Source of the DNA: Prochlorococcus sp. AG-347-I06 | GTDB lineage: Bacteria > Cyanobacteriota > Cyanobacteriia > PCC-6307 > Cyanobiaceae | NCBI GenBank assembly: GCA_003281605.1 | Contig: QCBM01000004.1 | Coordinates: 1-64,000 of the forward strand | DNA: 64,000 bases | Reading direction: 5' to 3' | Part shown: positions 37,883 to 44,622 of the stretch, one piece after another | How positions within the stretch are numbered: position 1 is the first letter of the stretch | Layout of the letters: every line of letters begins with the position of its first letter | Notes under the pieces: model-generated | What the model was told of the DNA's origin: nothing | The model's input: only the letters and a program-made list of their open reading frames with translations | Database searches by the model: none | Translations under genes and position numbers: made by a program

Positions 37883-38905
37883 GTGCAAAAACTAAAAAAA
37901 ATAATTTTTTCAGTATTTACATGTACATTTTTGCTAAACGTCAATATACCTGCTAATTCAACAGAAAAAGAAGTCAAAGTTTATTCGGGTAGACATTACA
38001 ACACAGATAGAAGTGTTTTTAAAAAGTTTGCAGAAGAAACAGGAATTAAAGTTAGGCTTATCGAGGCAGCGGGAATTTCTTTAATCGAAAGAATGAAACG
38101 AGAAGGGAAGAATTCTCAAGCAGATTTAATATTGTTAGTAGATGCTGCAAGAATTACGAATGCAGCCAAAGCTGGATTGCTGCAATCAATAGAATCCTCT
38201 AATTTAGAAAATGATGTTCCTTTTGGATTAAAAGATCCAGATAAGCAATGGTATGCATTAACTAGAAGAGTTAGAGTAATGATAGCCAATCCAAAGGTTG
38301 TCGATGTTAGCAAGATAAATGACTACACTGATTTGGCTGATCCGTCTTTAAAAGGAAAAGTATGTTTAAGAAATAGAAAAAGTCCATATAATCAATCTTT
38401 AGTAGCCAATCAACTAATTAACAAAGGAGAATCAGCTACTAAAGCTTGGCTAGACGGAATGATTTCAAACGTTTCAAAACCTTTTTTTCCAGGGGATATT
38501 GCAATAATTAGAGCAGTTTCAAAGAAAAAATGCGGAGTAGGAATTGTTAATCATTATTATGTCGCAAGAATGTTGGCTGGTGTTAATGGAAGAAGAGATG
38601 TTTTATATGCAAAAAAAACAAAGGTCCTTACACCTAATCCTGCTCATGTAAATATTAGTGCTGGAGGCGTTGCAAAATATGCAACAAATAAAAATGAAGC
38701 TATTCAGTTGCTTGAATTTTTAGCTTCTCCAGAGGGAAGTAAAGGTTTAGCTGCTCCAACTTTTGAACATCCTTTGAAGGAGGTTAATCAGAATGAAATA
38801 GTGAAGAACTTTGGAGAGTTTACACCTGATAGTGTCACTGTAGAAGAACTTGGAGAAAAAAATTCTTTAGCTATTAGATTGATGAAAGATGCAGGTTGGA
38901 ATTAA
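37883..38905 (+). CDS. futA: Fe(III) ABC transporter periplasmic binding protein (FutA/IdiA family)
   Basis: A 340-residue solute-binding protein. The signal peptide covers about residues 1-26; the mature domain starts EKEVKVYSGRHYNTDRSVFKKFAEETGIKVRLIE. GRHYNTD and the later NHYYVARM supply tyrosines typical of the iron site. The start is GTG at 37883. It is the last gene before tRNA-Ser and the permease genes are not adjacent. FutA/IdiA proteins are induced by iron shortage and may also protect photosystem II. Confidence 0.93.
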   Translation: MQKLKKIIFSVFTCTFLLNVNIPANSTEKEVKVYSGRHYNTDRSVFKKFAEETGIKVRLIEAAGISLIERMKREGKNSQADLILLVDAARITNAAKAGLLQSIESSNLENDVPFGLKDPDKQWYALTRRVRVMIANPKVVDVSKINDYTDLADPSLKGKVCLRNRKSPYNQSLVANQLINKGESATKAWLDGMISNVSKPFFPGDIAIIRAVSKKKCGVGIVNHYYVARMLAGVNGRRDVLYAKKTKVLTPNPAHVNISAGGVAKYATNKNEAIQLLEFLASPEGSKGLAAPTFEHPLKEVNQNEIVKNFGEFTPDSVTVEELGEKNSLAIRLMKDAGWN

Positions 38906-38967
38906 AAATTAAGATTATTATATAGTTTATAATTTTCTATTTATTCTGTGCATACTTATAAAAAGGC

Positions 38968-39052
38968 GGAGAGGTGGCTGAGTGGTCGAAAGCGAACGAT
39001 TCGAAATCGTTTAATAGGAAACTATTCGTGGGTTCGAATCCCACCCTCTCCG
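38968..39052 (+). tRNA. tRNA-Ser (anticodon CGA)
   Basis: An 85-nt class II tRNA. The acceptor arms are GGAGAGG and CCTCTCC with discriminator G, the anticodon stem-loop AACGATTCGAAATCGTT carries CGA, the variable arm is long (TAATAGGAAACTATTC), and the T-arm contains GGTTCGAATCC. No encoded CCA. A T-tract follows immediately. Confidence 0.97.
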
Positions 39053-39111
39053 GTTTTTTTCTTTAAATTTGAGAATTTCCAAATAAAAAACCAATTTAAT
39101 AATAGTGTTTG

Positions 39112-40887
39112 ATGTCAAAAGGTTTTGGATCAGGATCTTCTAAAAAGAAGAGAGACGTCAAACAACTTTATTTAGATAAACAGTTTGCTGAAGCTAAGAA
39201 ATATTATCTTCTTAAAAATTATCCTAAAGCAGAATTAATATTTTTAAAGTTGAAGGATTCAGGATATGAAAATCCTAATTTATTTTTGTATCTCGCCAAT
39301 ATATATATATCTAATGGTTCCGAAGAAAAAGCATTAATATTTTTGAAGAGAGCTTTAGAAAAAAAGCCAGAGGACCCAAAAATATACTTTAATCTTGGAA
39401 CTATTTATTTTCAAAGAAATCAAAATGAGATATCAATATCTTATTATTTGCAAGGGATAAAATACGACCCTAAAAATTCTTATGCTTATTCAAATTTAGC
39501 GGCATGTTTTGAAGAAATTTTAGATTATCAAAATGCCGTAGATTGCTATAAAAAAGCATTTTTTCTAAATAAAAATCTCTTGCAAATAAGGGAGAAATTA
39601 ATAGAATTACAACCAAAAATTTGTGATTGGTCTCTTTATAATTATTTCGAGGATTGGAGAGATGATTTTATTAATGATAGCCAATTTAAAGGGGTACCTT
39701 TATCTTTAATAAATTTAAAGGGTGATCCTTATAGAGAATTGTTGCTTGCAAGAAAATATTTTAATTCTAATTATCAATCAAGCAAAAAAATTGAACTTAT
39801 AAATCAAAATAAAAAGATAAAAATTGGATATATAAGCGCTGATTTTAGAAATCATCCAGTTTCTCTACTTTTAGCAAGAGTTATTGAATTACACGATAAA
39901 AGTAAATTTGAAATTTATGCATATTCTCTGGAAAGAGAAGAGGATGAGATGACAATAAGACTAAAAAATGCTTTTGATAAATTTTCATATATTGGAGATC
40001 TCATGGATTATGAAGCTATTAATTTAATTAGAAAAGATAATATTAATATTGCTATTGATTTAATGGGATATACCAAAAATGCGAGACCAAATTTATTTGC
40101 AAAAAGAGTAGCTCCAAAGCAAATAAGTTTTTTAGGTTATCCTGGTACCACAGGCGGAGATTCTATAGATTATTTGATTGCTGATAAATATATAATTTCT
40201 AAGGAATTGTCTGAATTTTATAGCGAAAATATTTTGTACATGCCAAATAGTTTTTTGCCTTTTGATAATACTACCAAAATAGAGGGGAAGGAAATATCAA
40301 GAAAAGAATATAGATTGCCTGAAGATAAATTTATACTTGCGGCATTTCACAGAATTGAAAAAATTAATCCTAAAGTTTTAGATCTTTGGTCAAAAGTTTT
40401 AATAAAATTAGATGAAGCTGTTTTATGGATTCAGGAACCACCTCCCTTTGCTAAGAAAAACTTGTTTTACGAATTCAGTAGGAGAGGAATTAGTGAAGAT
40501 AAGATTTATTTTGCAAAAAAAACTAAGAACTTTTCTGATCACTTACTCAGACATAAATTAGCCGATATTTTTATAGATACTTTTTTTTATAGTTCACATT
40601 CAACAGGCATTTTTGCCCTATGGTCTGGTTTACCAGTCGTTACTATTGAAGGATTAAATTTTGCTTCGAGAGTTGTTCCTTCGCTGTTGAAAAATTTATC
40701 TATGTCAGAATTAATTGCCAATGACGATAATGAATATATCAGAATAATCACGAAGCTATATGAACAAAGAGAAGTTCTTAAAAAACTTAAAGATAAATTA
40801 GGAATTCAAAAAAAGAAAAATAAAATTTACAACTCAGAATTTTTTGTTAGAGACTTAGAAAAGTTGTATTTATCAATAAAGGATTAG
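39112..40887 (+). CDS. TPR protein with OGT/SPINDLY-like (GT41) glycosyltransferase domain
   Basis: About 591 residues. The N-terminus is Gly/Ser/Lys rich (SKGFGSGSSKKKRDVKQ). Three or four tetratricopeptide repeats follow (about 35-165: AKKYYLLKNYPKAELIFLKLKDSGYENPNLFLYLANIYI, EKALIFLKRALEKKPEDPKIYFNLGTIYFQRNQ). The C-terminal catalytic region resembles O-GlcNAc transferase: IKIGYISADFRNHPVSLLLARV, QISFLGYPGTTGGDSIDYLIADKYI, FILAAFHRIEKINPKVLDLWSKVL, and SHSTGIFALWSGLPVVTIEG. A TTG ATG pair opens the frame; the ATG at 39112 is preferred. Protein targets are unknown. Confidence 0.88.
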   Translation: MSKGFGSGSSKKKRDVKQLYLDKQFAEAKKYYLLKNYPKAELIFLKLKDSGYENPNLFLYLANIYISNGSEEKALIFLKRALEKKPEDPKIYFNLGTIYFQRNQNEISISYYLQGIKYDPKNSYAYSNLAACFEEILDYQNAVDCYKKAFFLNKNLLQIREKLIELQPKICDWSLYNYFEDWRDDFINDSQFKGVPLSLINLKGDPYRELLLARKYFNSNYQSSKKIELINQNKKIKIGYISADFRNHPVSLLLARVIELHDKSKFEIYAYSLEREEDEMTIRLKNAFDKFSYIGDLMDYEAINLIRKDNINIAIDLMGYTKNARPNLFAKRVAPKQISFLGYPGTTGGDSIDYLIADKYIISKELSEFYSENILYMPNSFLPFDNTTKIEGKEISRKEYRLPEDKFILAAFHRIEKINPKVLDLWSKVLIKLDEAVLWIQEPPPFAKKNLFYEFSRRGISEDKIYFAKKTKNFSDHLLRHKLADIFIDTFFYSSHSTGIFALWSGLPVVTIEGLNFASRVVPSLLKNLSMSELIANDDNEYIRIITKLYEQREVLKKLKDKLGIQKKKNKIYNSEFFVRDLEKLYLSIKD

Positions 40888-40895
40888 AAAAATAA

Positions 40896-41006
40896 TTAAG
40901 ACATATCAAACTTTACTTGAGTTTCTCTAAGTTTAATCATATTAAATATGTTTGTTGAGGGATTTGTTTTACTATGAGTTGTTTTACCCTTCCCTATCAT
41001 TTCCAC
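40896..41006 (-). pseudogene. Possible small ORF or gene remnant in the 40.9-41.2 kb spacer
   Basis: The 349 bases between the GT41 gene and 41237 have no conventional gene. On the minus strand a frame opens at GTG 41006 (or ATG 41000) and reads VEMIGKGKTTHSKTNPSTNIFNMIKLRETQVKFDMS. Upstream, a different frame reads SESLEVKFRPYVLMWK and then stops, so the two parts could be one frameshifted gene. Composition is protein-like but short. It could equally be chance. Nothing else was seen in this spacer. Confidence 0.3.
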
Positions 41007-41236
41007 ATCAGCACATAAGGTCTGAACTTAACTTCTAGACTCTCCGATTTAATAGGATATTAGCACTCCTAATTTTTTGAGCTCTAATTCAAATTGCAGT
41101 GATTGAATAGAGTTCTAAGAAATATCAATTTTTCTATAGTTAGCTTTTATTTTTATGAGTGTTGGTGGATATGTTCATGGATATTTTTGATATATTGGTG
41201 AGTTCCTCAAGATAGCTTGTTTATAGTGAGGTGACT

Positions 41237-41497
41237 CTATTTTTCTATATGGAAGTACGTATTATCTTCATTTGATTTTTTTCTCAAACTCTTAGAAAGA
41301 TGATGTATTTGACCTGTAATTTCAACTGGATCATCTTTATCTAAACCTCTTATTTTTCTCCATCTGGAATACATATATCCAAGATAGATTCCCTCCAAAA
41401 AGTTTTTTGCTCCATCTTCTAGTAGATTTTTTGAAAATTTATCATTAAATTTTCCACTTTCTGATAATTCTTTCTGCCAGTTTATTTTTTCTATCAT
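41237..41497 (-). CDS. Small helical protein, paralogue of its upstream neighbour
   Basis: An 86-residue protein: IEKINWQKELSESGKFNDKFSKNLLEDGAKNFLEGIYLGYMYSRWRKIRGLDKDDPVEITGQIHHLSKSLRKK. Predicted largely helical and basic, with no membrane segment. Its ATG overlaps the stop of the upstream gene by 4 bases, so the pair is co-translated. The NWQK ... G.K..xxG...Y.R..KI.G pattern is shared with that neighbour, implying tandem duplication. Function unknown. Confidence 0.6.
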   Translation of the reverse strand: MIEKINWQKELSESGKFNDKFSKNLLEDGAKNFLEGIYLGYMYSRWRKIRGLDKDDPVEITGQIHHLSKSLRKKSNEDNTYFHIEK

Positions 41498-41679
41498 TGC
41501 TGTTGCTGTACCCCCTGTATTTTCTTTAGTCTTTCGTATTCAACATGTAGAACGCCTAGACGCCATGCATCTTTTAATCCTTTTACACCTCCCATTAAGA
41601 GTTTTGCATCTGAAGGAGAATGTGACTTAATGTTTAAGAAATCTTTTTGCCAAGATTTGTCATTCCATTTATTGCTCAT
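41494..41679 (-). CDS. Small helical protein, paralogue of its downstream neighbour
   Basis: A 61-residue protein: SNKWNDKSWQKDFLNIKSHSPSDAKLLMGGVKGLKDAWRLGVLHVEYERLKKIQGVQQQQ. SWQKDFL and GVKGLKDAWRLGVLHVEYERLKKIQG align with the equivalent segments of the 86-residue protein it overlaps (ATGA). The Gln-rich end replaces the longer tail of its partner. No function recognised. Confidence 0.55.
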   Translation of the reverse strand: MSNKWNDKSWQKDFLNIKSHSPSDAKLLMGGVKGLKDAWRLGVLHVEYERLKKIQGVQQQQ

Positions 41680-41798
41680 ATTTTACTTAGATACTTTTTG
41701 AACTCATACAAAGAGATTTTAATCATTATCCTTTGAATAAGAAAGAGTAGGTTTTACCTTATCAGTTTAATTCTTTAACAAAAAGTTCTAATAAAATT

Positions 41799-41829
41799 AA
41801 AAAAAATAGGAGGGAAAACAAATTCCCTC
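41799..41829 (-). terminator. Intrinsic terminator (minus strand) of a small-RNA candidate
   Basis: On the minus strand GAGGGAA (41823-41829) pairs with TTCCCTC (41810-41816) around a 6-base loop. After a short CCTA this leads into eight T (41799-41806). The plus strand has no T-tract after the hairpin, so the orientation is minus. No minus-strand protein gene lies upstream of it, so it must end an RNA. Confidence 0.75.
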
Positions 41830-41880
41830 TTCAAGTCTTATGTTCCTTGTTGCCCACAAAGTCGATGAAGTGTTTTTGAC
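41799..41880 (-). ncRNA. Small RNA candidate, Yfr2-like (copy 1)
   Basis: The minus strand from about 41880 has no ATG and ends in a clear terminator. It folds as an outer stem (CTTCA at 41866-41870 with TGAAG at 41829-41833) and an inner stem CTTTGT/ACATAAG with one bulged T. The inner loop is GGGCAACAAGGA. The segment GTGGG(C)AACAAGGAA-CA also occurs in the candidate at 43.5 kb, with the same two-stem-plus-terminator plan. That plan and a GGAA(A)CA loop recall the Yfr2-5 RNAs of marine cyanobacteria. A TAATTC box at 41885-41890 could be its -10. The family name is from memory. Confidence 0.5.
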
Positions 41881-41956
41881 TCCTGAATTATTTCTACTCC
41901 TACTAAATGGGAAAAAAATAGTCGAGAGAATCACAAAGCACTAATACTAAGGTATT

Positions 41957-41962
41957 TATACT
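41957..41962 (+). promoter_or_regulatory. -10 box for the 52-aa gene at 42019
   Basis: TATACT lies 57 bases upstream of the small gene's ATG and would give a leader of about 50 bases. No convincing -35 box was found. The remaining bases of the 41680-42018 spacer hold the minus-strand RNA candidate described separately. Confidence 0.4.
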
Positions 41963-42018
41963 CTATTTATTTTAATTGAATAGGAGGATAATTAAGGAGT
42001 AGAGAGATAGGAGTTTTA

Positions 42019-42177
42019 ATGAGACTAACCACTCCATTAACTGCCCTTAGAAATGCAACTTCAGATGTTTGGAGAATGCACGATTTTAATTATCAACTTC
42101 CTAAAGACCATAGACAAGATTATTGGGAAAAGGAATGCATAGACCACCCAACAAGTTCTCATTGCAAAGTTTACTAA
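42019..42177 (+). CDS. Small protein (52 aa), function unknown
   Basis: Read directly from ATG 42019 to TAA 42177: it begins MRLTTPLTALRNATSDVWRM, continues HDFNYQLPKDHRQDYWEKECID and ends HPTSSHCKVY. An AGGAG-type ribosome site lies 6-10 bases upstream (ATAGGAGTTTTA), a -10 box further up, and a terminator hairpin just after. All signals of a complete single-gene transcript are therefore present. His, Trp, Cys and Asp content is unlike random AT-rich frames. No membrane segment or known motif. Confidence 0.7.
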   Translation: MRLTTPLTALRNATSDVWRMHDFNYQLPKDHRQDYWEKECIDHPTSSHCKVY

Positions 42178-42202
42178 AGGAAATATAAATTAAAATATTA
42201 CT

Positions 42203-42225
42203 AAAGACTCCTGCCAGGGTCTTTT
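42203..42225 (+). terminator. Intrinsic terminator of the 52-aa gene
   Basis: AAAGACTCCT pairs with AGGGTCTTT (one T-G pair) around a GCC loop and runs into TTTT. It lies 26 bases after the stop codon. Confidence 0.75.
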
Positions 42226-42263
42226 CTTCTATTAAAAGATATTTTTTTATTTGAAACTAAAAA

Positions 42264-42869
42264 ATGCCTTTTTATAATTCAATATCAAAATATGATTGGC
42301 AATATCTTGCAACTGGATTTTTTTTAATCTCAGTTTTTATTTTTACAGATTTAATTGGCGTTATTGATAAAGAATATTTTTACTTTGTACCAAGATTAAT
42401 TAGTGATCAACCCTATAGAATTTTCACATCAATCCTAGTTCATGCAGATTTAAATCATTTATTATCAAATATTGGTGGAATAATCATTACTAGATATTTT
42501 TTGATGAGACTTGGAATTAAAAGCAGATTTTTTTATTTGAAATTTATTTTAATTTGTACTTTTTTAAATTTTTTTATTATATGGTTCTACGAAAAGATTT
42601 TATTGTACTTTCTTAATTTCTATCCCAACTATGCCGCTTTAGGATTTAGTGGAATAATTTATGCTTTATTTGGATTCTTACTGTTAACGTCTTTTTATGG
42701 AAAGAGTCACTTTTTAGGCAAAAAAATTGGTTTAAAATCCAATTACCAAGTGCAAAAAATGTCGAAGACAATATGCCTCATAGGTTTGATTTTCTCTTTT
42801 TTGCCAGGGGTAAGTTTGTTAGGTCATTTTAGTGGATTTATTGCAGGGTGTTTTTTATTCTTCATCTAA
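42264..42869 (+). CDS. Rhomboid-family intramembrane serine protease
   Basis: A 201-residue protein with six hydrophobic segments. The catalytic dyad is Ser129 in ALGFSGIIYALFGF (GxSG at 127-130) and His188 in LLGHFSGFIAG. HADLNHLLSN (60-69) supplies the conserved His/Asn of helix 2. It cleaves substrates within the membrane; those in cyanobacteria are undefined. It is unusually Phe/Ile rich. No partner gene nearby. Confidence 0.85.
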   Translation: MPFYNSISKYDWQYLATGFFLISVFIFTDLIGVIDKEYFYFVPRLISDQPYRIFTSILVHADLNHLLSNIGGIIITRYFLMRLGIKSRFFYLKFILICTFLNFFIIWFYEKILLYFLNFYPNYAALGFSGIIYALFGFLLLTSFYGKSHFLGKKIGLKSNYQVQKMSKTICLIGLIFSFLPGVSLLGHFSGFIAGCFLFFI

Positions 42870-42931
42870 ACAAGATAATTCTTTATTGATTAAATTAATA
42901 TCTTTACTTTGCTTTGCACCAAATTTTTTCA

Positions 42932-43057
42932 CTAATAAATTTTAAAAAAATCAATTTTGAGATCAAAAGTAACTACTATTCCAATACTTATAAGCAGTAA
43001 TCCAATTGCAATTTGGGGTGAAGGCAATATCATATAAGTCTTATTTTCAACCACCAT
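42932..43057 (-). CDS. Candidate single-helix membrane microprotein (41 aa)
   Basis: On the minus strand ATG 43057 to TAG 42932 encodes MVVENKTYMILPSPQIAIGL followed by LLISIGIVVTFDLKIDFFKIY. Residues about 13-32 form one strong hydrophobic helix flanked by polar ends, the layout of small photosynthetic-complex subunits, though it matches none I know (PsaM, PetL, PsbX, Ycf12). No clear ribosome site. It could be a chance frame in AT-rich DNA. Confidence 0.38.
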   Translation of the reverse strand: MVVENKTYMILPSPQIAIGLLLISIGIVVTFDLKIDFFKIY

Positions 43058-43125
43058 ATCGAATCTTTCTCAGTATCGATGAAAGATTGAGTAATATTAA
43101 TTCTGAATAAAGCATTACTTTAAAA

Positions 43126-43307
43126 ATGGCAAAAGTAGAAAATGATCTTGATATATATTACGCAGTTGGAAATGCAAATACTCAAAGACAAGAAAAGAAC
43201 TTGCAGCAATTATGAAAAAACGTAATTCTGCAGGATGGAAGTTGATCTCAACAAGTACCGCAATAGTAGATACTAAAAAGCAGTTTTCAAATCTTTATCT
43301 AATTTAG
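43126..43307 (+). pseudogene. Frameshifted small gene (DUF4177-like)
   Basis: From ATG 43126 the frame reads MAKVENDLDIYYAVGNANTQRQE and then, after an A-run at about 43193-43196, runs to a quick TGA at 43213. One base over, the sequence continues convincingly as KELAAIMKKRNSAGWKLISTSTAIVDTKKQFSNLYLI to TAG 43307. The second half has the GWKLIST pattern of small DUF4177-type domains. One missing A would explain it. It could be a true pseudogene, a sequencing error or a slippage site. Confidence 0.6.
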
Positions 43308-43529
43308 AAAAAAAATTAGTAATTAATCTTGTAGATATTTTATATCTTTCTTCAGTAAGTTTTACAAATTAGTAACTCTCCAAACACATTAATCTCTAAT
43401 AAGTAAAAACGTTTTCTCTAAGGGTTTTTTTTCTTTATTTCCAGAAATGGAAATTGGCAGATGTGACGGTTAAGTAACATTCAATTCAACCTTTCCACGA
43501 AAAAGAATTAAATGACATAATCTTAAAAG
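43308..43529. other. Spacer without recognised genes
   Basis: No coding frame with a sensible start was found on either strand between the frameshifted gene and the small-RNA candidate. The stretch includes a T8 run near 43425-43432 that follows only a weak hairpin. The last bases carry the promoter of the RNA candidate (TAATCT at 43518-43523). Confidence 0.5.
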
Positions 43530-43623
43530 GTGTGAAGGAGAGGTTTTACTGAAAAGTGGGAACAAGGAAACACTTTATTTGGTAAAGCCATAAGAGACCC
43601 CATCTTTAGGGGTCTTTTTTTTT
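43530..43623 (+). ncRNA. Small RNA, Yfr2 family-like (copy 2)
   Basis: A complete non-coding unit is visible. A TAATCT -10 box lies at 43518-43523. An outer stem pairs GGTTTTACT (43542-43550) with GGTAAAGCC (43581-43589) over nine pairs, including G-U. An inner stem pairs AAAGTG (43553-43558) with CACTTT (43571-43576), and the 12-base loop is GGAACAAGGAAA. A strong terminator follows. Length (about 94 nt), two-stem architecture and the GGAAACA loop agree with what is known of the Yfr2-5 RNAs of Prochlorococcus. Targets are unknown from sequence. Confidence 0.65.
43593..43623 (+). terminator. Intrinsic terminator of the Yfr2-like RNA
   Basis: AGACCCC (43595-43601) pairs perfectly with GGGGTCT (43609-43615) around ATCTTTA, followed by eight or nine T. 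It is among the strongest terminators in the window although no protein gene ends here. Confidence 0.92.
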
Positions 43624-43812
43624 GCAAATTCTTTCCTTCTATTCACTTCCCTGCGTCTTCACCAGTATTCCCTATAGATTCCAAAAATTTGATTATGTAC
43701 AAAATGAGTTTCTTTCTAAATATTTCTTGTTTGGTTCCATAATTGCCCAAGTAGGATAAGATGTGATTTCACCCTTTCTGTTTTTGATAACCATTTGTAA
43801 TCTTCATCTTAT

Positions 43813-44361
43813 ATGAATAGAAAAGGTTTAAATTTTAAATCAGCAATTTATAAAATATTTTTTACTTATTTAGGGGTTTATTTTCTTGCTCTGATATTCA
43901 AGTATAACTATGATCTTGACTCCGTATTTAATAATATTCAATATAAATATTTGATTGCTTTAAATATAGTTTCTATATTTTTAGGCCTACCATTATCAAT
44001 TATTTTTGACTTTATATTATTAAAGATTTTTGGATTGAACTATGTTTTATTATTTTCTCCTGCTTTAACCATTTTAAGTGTAATTCAAGTTCTTATTCTT
44101 AGGAAAATTAAATTTAAATTTTCTAGAAATATATTATTTTTAAAAAGACCAGAAAAATATAATCTTTATAAATTTTTTGACAATATTACTTTTAAATCTT
44201 TTTATATTTTAATCATTAGATCTTTCCCCATCCTACCTCATGTTTTTGGGAGCTATATTATTGCCTCGTCAAAAATTAAAAAGGAGATTATTCTAATAAA
44301 CACATTTTTTGGATCATTTTTTTACTATGTTTTCCTTTATCTAATAATAGGTAATGTTTAG
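43813..44361 (+). CDS. VTT/DedA-like membrane protein
   Basis: A 182-residue protein with about five hydrophobic segments. NIVSIFLGLPLSIIFDFILLKIFG resembles the first re-entrant loop, and LIIRSFPILPHVFGSYIIASSKIKKEIILINTFFGSFFYY the second conserved region, of VTT-domain (TVP38/TMEM64, DedA) proteins. These are proposed lipid scramblases or transporters. Resemblance is moderate. It is convergent with the ferredoxin gene, 6 bases apart. The 43624-43812 spacer before it holds only a doubtful 33-residue minus-strand frame. Confidence 0.6.
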   Translation: MNRKGLNFKSAIYKIFFTYLGVYFLALIFKYNYDLDSVFNNIQYKYLIALNIVSIFLGLPLSIIFDFILLKIFGLNYVLLFSPALTILSVIQVLILRKIKFKFSRNILFLKRPEKYNLYKFFDNITFKSFYILIIRSFPILPHVFGSYIIASSKIKKEIILINTFFGSFFYYVFLYLIIGNV

Positions 44362-44367
44362 TGAAAT

Positions 44368-44622
44368 TTATTTTTCCCAAAAGGGGTCTGTAGTTAATGA
44401 AACCCGTAACGTACATTTTTTATTATTTTTAATTTCACTTATACAAGCCCTTACTGTTTCACCGTTTACATCAATTTCACATGCTCCACAACTTCCTGTG
44501 AGGCAGCCAGTAGGGATTTCTAAGCCTGCTTTTTCAGCAGAAGAAAACCAATTATCACCGTCTGAAACAAAAGTTTCTTTATTGTTTGGCCATATTACTT
44601 TTATATTTTTTGTTTCTTTCAA
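44368..44622 (-). CDS. [2Fe-2S] ferredoxin with SdhB/CoxS-like cysteine spacing
   Basis: An 84-residue ferredoxin. The ligands are Cys40, Cys45, Cys48 and Cys60 (CLTGSCGACEIDVNGETVRAC), i.e. C-x4-C-x2-C-x11-C. Photosynthetic plant-type ferredoxins have about 29 residues before the last Cys. The short spacing is that of succinate dehydrogenase and molybdenum-hydroxylase iron-sulfur domains. It overlaps the stop of cobQ by 4 bases, so it is co-translated with a cobalamin gene. A role as an electron donor in cofactor metabolism is inference. Confidence 0.85.
   Translation of the reverse strand: MKETKNIKVIWPNNKETFVSDGDNWFSSAEKAGLEIPTGCLTGSCGACEIDVNGETVRACISEIKNNKKCTLRVSLTTDPFWEK

Noticed and set aside
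41955-41960. Minus-strand TATAAA as promoter of the 41.8 kb RNA
   Set aside because: It would give a transcript of about 150 bases with an unstructured leader; the nearer TAATTC box fits the family length better.
43541-43640. Frame RGFTEKWEQGNTLFGKAIRDPIF as a possible high-light-inducible protein remnant
   Set aside because: It coincides with the stems and terminator of the small-RNA candidate and lacks the conserved chlorophyll-binding helix.
43693-43794. Minus-strand 33-residue frame (MVIKNRKGEITSYPTWAIMEPNKKYL...)
   Set aside because: Protein-like in composition but very short, with no ribosome site, terminator or recognised family; kept only as a note.
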